A stretch of 64,000 bases of DNA from Bradysia coprophila. Taxonomy: Eukaryota; Arthropoda; Insecta; Diptera; Sciaridae. Numbering within the stretch: position 1 is the stretch's first letter; each line of letters starts with the position of its first letter. The notes under the pieces were generated by a model. The model made no database searches. It saw only the letters and a list, made by a program, of their open reading frames with translations, and had not been told where the DNA came from. The translations under genes and the position numbers were made by a program. The stretch covers positions 7,580,504-7,644,503 of the forward strand of contig NW_023503501.1 in the NCBI RefSeq assembly GCF_014529535.1, given 5' to 3'. Of this stretch, positions 54,028-64,000 are shown piece after piece.

Positions 54028-56094
54028 ATGTCTAACGAAGGTATGGTGTTCTTCAAAAAATCGGTTGATGTTACTGCTTTTTCGGAATGAGTATCTTCGC
54101 AGTCAGTCCCACCATTACTACCAATCTAAAATTATTCTCTGTCTATTAAAGATTTACCGAGGCTTTGTGGTGAAGACGACGTACTGAACAGTTCGTCGGA
54201 TGAGGACGGATGGATGGAACTTGATGACGAAGAGGCCGAAGACGACGAAAATACGTTGTGCCTGTTTTGCCAGCATGAAACGAAAAATGTTACTCTAGCT
54301 ATGGCACACGTTAAAAAAGATCATCAAGTTGACTTTCACGTGCTGAAGAGGAAATTCAACATGGACCAGTACTCGTTTATCAAGGTTTGGGTGTCAGAGT
54401 CTCAGAGTTAGTGTTGCTAGAGAGTTAATTCCTTATATGTCTGATAGATGATCAACTACATTCGAATTAACAAAGTTGGGCCCGATGTGATCGCTTCAGC
54501 CGAAGAGTGTAAATGGAACGACGAGAAATACTTGAAACCGTTAGCATTTGAGCCGTGGTTAATGTTCGGTAAATTTTACTTTAGACACCGGCGACAATAG
54601 ATCCATGACACTTGCATTCAATTCTAGATTTCGATGTCCTGGAACCAGCAGATGATGCTGCAGTAAAACAACCAGTCGATGGTAAAAGGGATCAGGATCG
54701 AATTCGAGAACTTGTTGAAATGGTTAGACCTACTCCCTACTAAGGGGCCGTTCATAAATTACGTAACGCAAAAATCAACATTTTTCAGACCCCCCCCCCG
54801 GGTCTGTAACGCTAAAAGGGTCAAGTTTGACCCAATTTTGTTAGAACCGTAACGCTTGCCTCATACCCCCCCTCCCCCCTCTAGCGTTACGTAATTTATG
54901 AACGGCACCTAAACACAATTTCTCTAAATTAACGCAAAATCTCCGCGATTCCTCAGGTTCAACACAAGGATAGTCTGTTACAACAAGCTGCGATCGACAT
55001 AGACAATTTGCGGAAAAGTATCCATGAAATGATTCAGCGACAGAGCACTGACGGTGAAAAGAAAACGGATCAGACGAAGGTTTCCGATATCGTAGACAAC
55101 GGATACTTTGAAACGTACGCACATTACGGCATTCATCATGATATGTTGTCGGTGAGTTGTATCCCATTGGAACCGTGTTTTTTCAATTTATTAACGGAAC
55201 ATTTGCTGTTAGGATGAGGTACGAACATGTAGCTACCGGGATGCAATTATCAAAAACGGAGACACATTCAGAGATAAGCTGGTTTTGGATTTGGGCTGTG
55301 GGACATCAATTCTGTCCATGTTCTCATCGACAGCTGGTGCTAAGAAGGTTATTTCGGTCGATCAATCGGATATCATTTACCATGCTATGGACATTGTCAG
55401 GAAGAATAATTTCTCCAACATTGAGTTTGTGAAGGGTCGGCTGGAAGACATTGATTTGCCGGTTGACAAAGTCGACATTATCGTATCGGAATGGATGGGC
55501 TACTTTCTTCTATTCGAAGGTATGCTGGACAGTGTAATCTACGCACGTGATCATCATCTTGCATCGAACGGCATACTGATGCCGAACCGTTGTAAAATCT
55601 TTCTCCTGGGCCACGGCGATGAGAGCCGTCACCAACACTTGATATCCTATTGGAATAACGTGTACGGCTTCGACATGTCGTGCCTGCAAAAGGAGGTGCT
55701 TCGTGAAACGAGCATCGAAGTGTGCGACCCTAAGTACGTGCTCACCGAACCGTGTGTCATTGCCGATCTGGATTTGATGGTCGTCGATTTGAATTACTCG
55801 AATTTCACCAGCGAATTCAAACTGAATGTGAATGCAACGGGGAAATTGACATCGTTGGTCGGCTATTTCGATACGTTCTTCGAGCTGCCGCATCATGTGG
55901 AATTTTCAACGTCACCGCATGCCACTGCAACGCATTGGAAACAGGCCGTTTTTTATTTGAAAGATCCGGTCAGTGTTAATGCTGGTGATTCAATAACGGG
56001 TACGTTTCGGTGCCGACGCGATCCGAAAGATGTTCGATCGTTGGTTATTGTCATTGATATGCTGGGCAAAACGATGAAATATAATTTGAATTGA
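54028..56094 (+). CDS. PRMT3: Protein arginine N-methyltransferase 3 (512 aa)
   Basis: Six exons join in frame: 54028-54040, 54152-54384, 54448-54568, 54628-54722, 54957-55151 and 55213-56094. PRMT3 is a cytosolic type I arginine methyltransferase whose main partner is ribosomal protein uS5 (RPS2). The N-terminus is acidic and precedes the diagnostic C2H2 finger (Cys41, Cys44, His57, His62). The catalytic core shows motif I VLDLGCGTSILSMF (about residues 243-256), the double-E loop SEWMGYFLLFEGML with Glu312 and Glu321 spaced nine residues apart, and the THW motif at 459-461. The length is close to the 510-530 aa usual for the family. The first coding exon contributes only MSNE plus one base. 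The fourth intron holds a MITE. The gene ends 150 bp from the oppositely oriented zinc-finger gene. Confidence 0.95.
54743..54909. mobile_element. MITE in PRMT3 intron, GGCCGTTCATAAATTACGTAACGC ends
   Basis: Inverted ends GGGCCGTTCATAAATTACGT and ACGTAATTTATGAACGGC flank a body with runs of C and a TCAAGTTTGACCC phrase. TA lies outside both ends. Elements with these ends are widespread in insect genomes. It is within the 54723-54956 intron. Confidence 0.8.
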
Positions 56095-56243
56095 AAAGTT
56101 CTCGTTTCTCTTTTCGTAATTTCTCTCTGTTTATTGCAATAGTTTTGTGAGACACAATCGGAATTCAACCACACGGTGGAACAGAGTAATGTAACCGATA
56201 AAATGCATTCTTTTGAGCAACGCAGTGCTCAGCCGACTGTTAG

Positions 56244-59200
56244 CTAATTGTACCCTTGAAAATGCGATATCGCCAACATGGGAGTCACATCCAAATTCTG
56301 TATTGTCAAATACGGATTACCATTTGGTATGTACGCTGCCGTTGCTGTAGCAGACCGATTCAATTGTGACGTTGGCGACGAACTCGACGGTTGTACTTCA
56401 TGCATAGTCGCTCCGGAATTAACGGTAGATTTCTCCTGTTTGATTAATTCGTCAACGTTAAGGCCAACGGTACCGATGCGATTCACACGATTGGCATTGG
56501 TGTACCGATTCGGATTGTTCACACTGATGCTGGCGAACGGTGTCGGTTGGTTCTCTTCGAAATGGCCCTGTAAACGACGGTGTGTTTGCAACGCTGTTCC
56601 TTGGATGAATCTAGTGATAAAGACAGATTTGAGTGAATGAGGGGTTACGGATGAATCGGGTCTCAAATTGCGTTACCTATCTCCACATATGCCACATACG
56701 TACGGTTTATCGCCTGTTGAATGTCAACCGATTAGATAAGAAGAAAAAACCTAACTCTGGGATAGAATAACGCTTACCGGTATGTCTTCTTATGTGCAGC
56801 GTAAGGTCGTTGGATTGGGTAAATGCTCGGTCACAGTAGGTGCACTTATAAGGCCGAATTCCGGTATGTATCCGCATGTGTCTAACTAATTTATTTGACC
56901 GCGAAAATCCTGCAAAGAAAGACATTTGACTGAAAAAGAACTGACATTAGTGACGACAGTGAACAGTTACCTTTCCCACAAATTGTACACAGACAGGGCT
57001 GGAAAGGACAAGACAAAAAATTTATTTCTGAAATCAAGTCGAATCGAAATTTTTTGCTACCTTCTCTCCGGTGTGTGTTCTCCTATGACATTGGAGATCG
57101 GACGATCGAGGAAAACCTTTATCACACAAATCACATTTGTACGGCTGAAACGAGGTGTTGGAGAAAGGTGGTTGGTTCAGTTTTGAGGGCTCAGACGAGT
57201 ACGGGGAATCTCGCACACTGAACCTATCGGTGTCTAATTGAACGGAATCTCGCACAGTGCAAAATTCTCCTCATAGAAAGGAATCTCGCACAGTGCAAAG
57301 TCATATCGAGAAGTGTGTGAGATTCCCCGACGCCGCACAGACATCCCGCTTCCCCAAAAAATTTTACCTTCTCGCCAGTATGCCGTCGCATATGAACAAT
57401 TAAATTTGATGAATTTGAAAAGCTACGACCACAGTACACACATAAATGCTTGTCACCATCCTCCTTGTCCTTGTCTTCTTTATGTACACGCATATGAGAC
57501 CTGAAAAATTTTCCATCGGTTACGTACCCTGGCACGCAAAGTTGATTTTCACAAAATGATTTACTTGAGGTTGTCTTTCCGGTTAAACTTCTTTTTACAC
57601 AAATCGCAAGAGAATTTCTTTTCAGCCGGAATGTGGATTTTCTTGTGCCGTTCTAAATGCTCTGCTCGGAAAAACGTTCTGTTCGGAGAAAATGGTCAAT
57701 GAATCAGTGAGCGGCTCGTCGCTACAATAACGATCCGTTACCTTTCGCAAATTTCACACGTAAACGTTTTCGTCTTCTCCTTGGTCATTTCCGTTGCGTG
57801 CATCTTATCAACGTGTGAATCATAGCTGCTTTTCCACATGAAACGCACTCCGCACAAATTACAGTTGAATGCCTTGAACGGATTTTCGCACTGTCTCTTC
57901 AAATGCTTGGTGAGCAACACCGAATTCGGATAGATTCGAAGGCAATGCGTACATTTATCGGCGAATTCATCGTTCGCATGATCGGCTTTCATGTGAGCGA
58001 AAATTTTCCACGATCGATCAAAGATCTGATCACACTTTGAACATTGATGTTGCATGCGGAACCTCTTTCCCATACCATTGTACATTTCCGATTCCGATTC
58101 CGTCTCCGAATCTGACAAATTCAATTCCCATGCATGGCTGTTAACAATCTGATAGAATCGTCCATTGTGACCGTTACTCAACTGGTCGTGTACGAATCGT
58201 ATCAGAAAGTCATTTTCCTGATTGGTAGCCTCGAACTGGAGCCCGTCGAACAGATCCAATTTTTCGGTGAAGTTGATGTCAGCCAAAGTTTGAATATTGT
58301 TCACATGCTGATCCATGTGCTCATGGAGGGCCGATATTTTGCTGAACGATTTGTCGCAAAGTTTACATTCGCAATATTTTTCACCGTTGGGACCAGAACA
58401 GAAGGCCGATTCGTGCATGGTTGAATTGTGCTTGAGCTGTTTAGTCGGACGACCACGTTTCCTGGAAAATTGTAACGGTAATTAGAAAGAGGAACATTTA
58501 ATATTTTCAGCATTGAAACAATAAGGAAGAGTATTTGGTGGTAGGGCAGCCCAGCTGATTAAATACAAGTCAGTTAGGCAGTGAGAATCATGTCTTCTTC
58601 GGGACAATTTCAGAACGAATAAGGAGATTTTTTGAAAATGTCTTCAGTTATAGTGATTCCCTGCTTTGGAGCCGTACTGGAAGCTGCGGGAATGAATCAA
58701 GAAAACCACCTTTTCAACCATTATTTTAATATTTTCATAATTTATTAAAATTCCTTCAATTTGAAGTCGTGCTGCACGTGAAAGGTACTTAATTTGCATG
58801 TGTTGCTTCATTTTCATCAAAAAGAATGTGCAGTATTCAAAGACTATTCTTGTGCCAGAGCTTTATTTGAACGTCTTATGTAGAAGTTCACTTCGACTTA
58901 TTCTTCTTTCACTATCTTAATTAAAACAAGCTAAGCACATAACTGTTTGCAATAAATGCATGACGGTCGACGGTCGAACAAATTCTCAGATATTTCGTAA
59001 CGCTTCCCTTTGCGCTGTAAGTTCGTTATTTTATCATATTTTCGATTTAGTTTTATCCATTTCCATATTTCCTCGCAAGAAGGTCTTTCTTGCGAGCTTT
59101 CATCCGCAAAAAACTGAATACTTTTAGATGAAATTTTAGGATATTTTCGACATATCGAGGGCAGCATGACTATGACTAAAGACCGACCTATCATTTTTTT

Positions 59201-62200
59201 TAAGCGACCATATCTTTGGAACCATTAGTAGATAAGATGTCGATATATAGCTCAATATCTCACAAATGTTGACAGCTTTTAGGAAAAAAAAAACGAAATC
59301 CGACCAATAATGGTTCCAAAGAAGTACGGAGTCATGTTGCCCTCAATATTTGCAATTTTTAGCATTTTTTTGCAAATATTTTCCTTCCCTTATCTAAAAT
59401 TTTATCCAATTTCTTAGAGCTCGCCAAAATCTTTCCAAAGAACCGCCATTTGTTGAAATTGGACTCTTAGAGATGAAAATTGAGGAAATTTTCGTTCAAT
59501 TTTTTAATATTTTTGTAGCGTTTTGTGCAGCGCTGCTATGATATGGTCAAATTTCATCCTATTTCCTTGAACTCATCGAGAACTCACCTTCACAATTATC
59601 AATCGCATGTTAGAGTCGGTAAAAATTTCGATATATTTTGAAGAAATGAAAATCGTCGATTTTAGGAAATGTCATAGGAAATTTTCCTTCCCAACTTCCT
59701 ACATTTCCTCATCTCTCCGAAACGAGTTGTCCAAATGGCATCAAATTTCATTATATTTCCTAGTACCCGATAAAAACTAGGAAATAGGGCTAAATTTGAC
59801 ATAGGTAGGTTGCGTGATGGTCTCGCAAATTTACTCCAAACTATCCATTTTCCTCGCGAATTGTTTGGAAAATGGATTGTTTGGAGGAAATTTTAAGGAA
59901 TTATAATAAATTACGAAAATATTAAAATAATGGTCTAAGAGGTGGTTTTCTTGGTCGTTTCCCGCAGCTCCCTCCCTGAGACACTTTGTTAGGTCTAAAA
60001 AAAACTTAAAAGCCACCTAAGGAATCAGGCTTGGAATTTTTTTTCTAGATATTTGAACGATCATGTCGACACTAGGTAGTAATGTTTTAGTCACATTCTA
60101 CTTCTATCGTTAAATGAGTGACGGGGGACTACATTCGGAAATCTTTACCCCAAATTAAAAAAAACTCGATTTATTGTAAATGATAAATTAAAAATTCAAA
60201 AAAGAAGAACAAACCGACAGACCTTTAGGTGTGCGTGTGTGAATAGTTAACTCTAGGAGAATAATATCGAGAAAATAAATAATTTTTGACTTACACATCA
60301 CCCTTGTGGACATGTTCAATCATATGCAAGCGTCTCTCTTTGTGATTATCAAATATATCATCGCAGTAATTGCACGGATAGTCCCTCTTCTCATGAGATT
60401 TCATGTGACGTTCAAGATTACTTTTTTTACTGAAGATCTTTTCACACAGTTGGCATTCCAATCGACGTGAAATCTTTTCATTTCTATTCGATTCATTCGT
60501 TAAGACTTTGGATGCCTGCACAGATTTGTCGCTACAAATTAAAGATTTTCATTTTTTTTTTTGTTAAATAGATTCATGGATGTGTCTATGAATTTCTATA
60601 GAATTATGGCCGATGAGTTTGGTGCAGCTAGTTTTCTATAGAAGTCCATAGAAGGTGTTAGTACCGGACGAAACAATGAATATATTTAGTCGAAAGGCAT
60701 TTCAACAACGCCACTCGATTAACATTCAAAATTTCGGTGGTAGTCAAACGACTTACTGAGACAAATGATTGGCCGTGTGCAATCGGTAACTTTTGAATTG
60801 ATCAAACATTTCCTCGCAAACATCACATTTGAATGTGCTGCCATAGTGTAACGCTACGTGTCGGTCTAAGTGATTGTTTTTAGCGAAACCGGTGCCACAA
60901 ATCGGACATCGTTTCAGATTTTTACCAGAATGTAAGCGAAAATGCAATCGAAATGTTTGCCTATCAACCAGTGACTTATCGCATTTTCCGCACTGATATC
61001 TGCCGTTAATGATTTCGTATTGCTCTTCAAGGTCATCGTCATATTTACTGAGTTCTTGAACGGATCCATGGCAGGCTTTCTGTTCGTAGACCTTTTTGGT
61101 GTATGCTTGATGGACTGATTTTCGCTTAACATGGCTGGAATTTGAGATGAGTTGTTCAGTGACGATGGAGAAATCACAGACAATAAAAACTAGGAAGGGC
61201 AAGCAACTGAAGGTAAATGAATGTATAGGTTTTGGTCATAGACAAGCAACTGAATTTTCATTCCATAAAGCGTACAGTCGCAAAGCAATCCAAATTTTCG
61301 TTGGAAACACCCGAATCGAGCAAGTGTATTTTCAGTAACCGATGTCAAAGCATGCTCTCGTGTCACGAAATTAAATTAATAGAAAAGAGGAAGGTCGAGT
61401 GGTCTGACTGCGGTCGTTCTAAGAATCATTTAAGTGAAACTATCAATCTACTATACAATAACTGACGTCAAGGCTCAGTCTATGATGCAATCTGTGGCTG
61501 TAACGCTCATTCAATCAATGCAAAACGTTTCCACTACAAAGTTATTCACTCACCTTGATGACAGGTGTACGGTGGCTTCGTGAGTCTTCAGACTCTTCTT
61601 GTTGGAAAAGATGTCATCGCACTGGTCGCAATGGTATTCCTTCTTCAGATGCGTCTGCATGTGCAAATTCAGGTGATTTTGTTTAGCGAACGTTCTATCA
61701 CAAGTCTCACATTTGAAGGCCGAATGCGATTTCATGTGTTTCGCTAACGTTTTCGCATCGAAACTTTTCAAACACACCGTACATTCTGACGACTCACTGA
61801 CATTTTTGCTACTGTGTCTCGTTGTTATTTTGATGCTTTCTTTGCGATCGTCTGTACCATCGTTCAGTATATTCACGTCCACTTCAATGGACGGTTGGAA
61901 TGGATCGTCAGCCAGCGATAGATCCTGTTGATCCAAATTGCCGTAGTCTTGCAGCTCCTCTTTGATGTTCAGATTGTGAACTTTTTTGTGGAAATACTTC
62001 CGTAGCTTCGAATCACTTTCTTCGCACTTGAGCTTGTACAAATAGGCTTGATGCACAGCCGTTTTACATAAATTGCATATCTTTTGCGGCATACCGTCGT
62101 CGTGGTTTATCTTAAATGGACATGAAATTAGCAGAGTGCAAACATGTAAATGAAGCACGGCGTATTCTTACCTCCACTTTTGTTATCGACATAATCAGTG

Positions 62201-62333
62201 AGTCTAATTGTACGGGCAGTGTTGATGAGGCACATATTTCAAATATCGATTGCAAATCACTGCTGTATGCTAAACATGTACGGCAAAGATTGTCGAAATC
62301 ATATTCGTCGTCTGACATTTTGGATGTTGTCAT
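56244..62333 (-). CDS. ZAD-type C2H2 zinc-finger protein (982 aa, about 19 fingers)
   Basis: Twelve exons join in frame: 62333-62172, 62110-61554, 61134-60757, 60531-60295, 58461-57742, 57678-57565, 57500-57368, 57144-57061, 56998-56971, 56909-56778, 56713-56677 and 56610-56244. The N-terminus is an insect ZAD dimerisation domain (LCRTCL near residue 17, then ICNLC and [15 protein letters not shown]). An acidic linker precedes fingers in groups: three in exon 2, three in exon 3, two in exon 4, an AT-hook-like KRGRPTK then four or five more, and a final run with TGEKPY-type linkers ([25 protein letters not shown]). The tail is Asn/Ser-rich. It is a nuclear DNA-binding regulator with unknown targets. 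Exon 4 ends at GTGTAAGT, so retaining that intron gives a stop after HKGDV. Two adjacent genes are a possible alternative reading. Confidence 0.85.
58682..59969. mobile_element. 1.3-kb inverted-repeat element in zinc-finger gene intron
   Basis: Arms of about 85 bp, with AGCTGCGGG, AAGAAAACCACC and CCATTATTTTAATATTTTC on the left and their complements on the right, define the element. It fills most of the intron between exons 4 and 5. Small frames inside (such as 58931-59194 on the minus strand) are not recognisable. No transposase was seen. Confidence 0.7.
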
Positions 62334-62614
62334 TGCAATCAAAGGCAGCAATTGAAACGATTATTTTTCACGATTTTTCCATGGATGGCAAAATGGCTCA
62401 CTAAATTCAGCGTTCTTTATCGTAAAATAATAGTTTTTTGAATGTTGTTTGACACATAGAAACGTCAAATTACGCGATTTTCATCCATCAAACGAACAAT
62501 GTTTTCCAAACGCGACCCCAAGTCTTCCGTTTCTATAGTAAATTGTTGCATATACGAATACACGAAATGCCTTTATCTTTCTCAACAGATCGTTGGATTT
62601 TCTTTATTATACAA

Positions 62615-63222
62615 TTAATTCCTTAACTTTAAGAACTTATTCACTGATTTCGATTCCACAAAAAAATGTTCCTCTTGACATTTGGACCATCGATCCAAAT
62701 CGACAGTTTGAGTTTTCTTACAGTTTTTACCACAATGGTTATGAATCAAGTGTTCCATATTGTTTGCTAATAAGTAACACTTTTGTTGCCTTTCTTGCAT
62801 TCCGGCTTCCAGCTCGTTTTACACATTGAAAGTTCAAAACAGGTACAGGAAATAGCGTTTGTATATAAAAAAAAACTCACATTTCAATGATTTTCCATAC
62901 ACATTTTGACATAAACCATACCTTGTATTGACGTTCATTGATAGAGTATGTCTTTCATTGGTTTTACAAACATTTACACCATTTACTCTCGCTAGGCTCC
63001 GGCCACAAACAACACCCTCGAAATCCAATTTCCAACTTTTATTCCCTTGTCGAAAAATTTCTCGGATATTACCGTGTATGAAGGAGAGATATATATACAA
63101 CATACAACATGTAAGGTGCTACGGAAAGGATATTCCAGCCTGAGCACCAAGGACAGCAAAAAAAAAAAAATGGCCCGGGGAAACTCGAAGAAAATTAAAA
63201 AATTTCGAAAACATGACTTCAA
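62615..63222 (-). CDS. Candidate small Cys-containing protein (model uncertain)
   Basis: Several minus-strand frames could join into one small gene. A hydrophobic start (MKSCFRNFLIFFEF, then AIFFFLLSLVL) at 63222 could be a signal or anchor segment. A middle segment reads VVCGRSLARVNGVNVCKT and RYGLCQNVYGKSLK up to a GTGAGT donor at about 62879. A last segment, GMQERQQKCYLLANN through NHCGKNCKKTQ, ends at a stop at 62615. Phases can be made compatible, but two acceptors are weak. I do not recognise the family, and the model may be wrong in its 5' part. Confidence 0.3.
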
Positions 63223-63674
63223 AAAAATGTCTCTCCAAATGTGGCAAGCGATGTTCTTAGATTAAAGGCAGCTTTAGCAGACAATGAATGTGAGATTCTA
63301 AGGCTTGATTTTCACTTATCGCTCCGTGTGAGAGCCAAAATTGATTTTTTTAAATAAGGTAAGCCAAAAAGGTTTTTTACTCGATTTTTGTGCATAAATT
63401 AGTTCAAAATCGCAAAGAAAGTTACCAGTGTCTCGTTTGTCGATAAAACTTAAATTGTAAAATATCTTTCACTTTATAAATATGTGATTTGCGTCGCGTC
63501 ATTTTCCACAAAAATTCTATAAAGGGCCCTAAGTTTGCCACTTTCATCTTTTCACTCATTCACCCATAGTTCAACGGATTTTACATGCTACATGCGTCGA
63601 AAACGGTACTTTTCATGTTTCAAGCACTAATTTCGACGCCCTTAGCCCCCTTAGCATGTAAAATCCATTACATA

Positions 63675-63775
63675 ACTCGGGATAAAAAGGTTAAACGACT
63701 CGTTTTCGTGTATTTGTTGATCTCCTCTTCGCCTCGGATCAACAAAATTCTTTTCATGTAAAATACTTTTGAATG
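63675..63775. repeat. Dispersed repeat related to 6690-6802
   Basis: CGGGATAAAAAGGTTAAACGA and CGCCTCGGATCAACAAAATT match the element at 6690-6802. The right end is not evident here. Confidence 0.5.
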
Positions 63776-63800
63776 AATGTCAAAGCGCAACAGTAATTTT

Positions 63801-63960
63801 TTAATTCTTATCAAATTTGATGCAAATGGAACAGTGACAAATGGAAAAATAAAAGACTGGAATGGCGACAACAAGGAGGAAAATCAACAACATAATAGCC
63901 ACGGAAGTGCCAGTGTCCATGAAAGGTGCACGGGATGTATTGGGTGATTTGGATGGCCCT
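63801..63960 (-). CDS. Candidate last exon of a membrane protein (partial)
   Basis: A minus-strand frame reads SPNTSRAPFMDTGTSVAIML, then LIFLLVVAIPVFYFS, and ends CIKFDKN with a stop at 63801-63803. It contains one convincing transmembrane helix. The nearest strong acceptor (about 63970) would place a stop just inside this frame, so an alternative AG a few bases on would be required. The rest would lie beyond the window. Treat it as weak. Confidence 0.25.
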
Positions 63961-64000
63961 TGTTATCCTGAAATAAGAAAAATTCGGGTGCCAAGCTGAA

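Noticed and set aside
53846..54187. 113-codon plus-strand open frame upstream of PRMT3
   Set aside because: It covers the real PRMT3 start (54028) and first intron in a different frame and ends inside exon 2.
63047..63265. Plus-strand 72-codon frame ending in a Lys-rich stretch
   Set aside because: The Lys run comes from an A-homopolymer. No domain is recognised, and the opposite strand offers a somewhat better, though weak, model.

Overview
The window is eukaryotic and most likely from a dipteran insect. It is AT-rich, has short introns with GT..AG borders, and carries insect-type families: a ZAD zinc-finger gene, a DUF1091 gene, a peritrophin-like gene, and a TACC gene with alternative first exons. 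I could thread multi-exon models by hand that keep frame across every junction. A nematoceran fly is a reasonable guess; species cannot be fixed from sequence alone.

Layout. 1-3.3 kb: an SLC22-type organic-cation transporter (+), first exon not found. 3.3-7.8 kb: repeats, including a hAT-like element with 8-bp target duplications. 7.85-24.4 kb: two complete TACC genes arranged head to head. The minus-strand copy is 705 aa and the plus-strand copy 1391 aa. All exons, the intron phases, two alternative first exons and the flanking promoter DNA are shared, so this is an inverted gene duplication. The plus copy has a hugely expanded Glu/Ser/Ile repeat exon. 24.4-35 kb: a transposon graveyard with several hAT-like non-autonomous elements, each filled with its own short palindromic satellite, plus a 5S-rRNA-derived fragment.

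35-37 kb: a RAMAC-like cap-methylation cofactor and a secreted CULT-domain protein that keeps the complete cereblon ligand pocket (both minus). 38.5-42.9 kb: a 4.4-kb element made of two opposed satellite arms, able to form a very long hairpin. 44.4-45.2 kb: a small secreted peritrophin-like gene (+). 45.6-48.9 kb: several inverted-repeat elements. 49-50.1 kb: a DUF1091 secreted protein (minus) beside the truncated remains of a tandem copy. 50.2-52.3 kb: a coiled-coil RhoGAP (minus). 54-56.1 kb: PRMT3 (+). 56.2-62.3 kb: a 12-exon ZAD/C2H2 zinc-finger gene (minus), tail to tail with PRMT3. 62.6-64 kb: weak minus-strand candidates.

The genes do not form one pathway. TACC is a centrosome/spindle protein, PRMT3 acts on ribosomal proteins, RAMAC activates mRNA cap methylation, and the CULT, DUF1091 and peritrophin-like products are secreted. 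The main novelty candidates are the inverted TACC pair, the secreted CULT protein and the giant opposed-satellite element.
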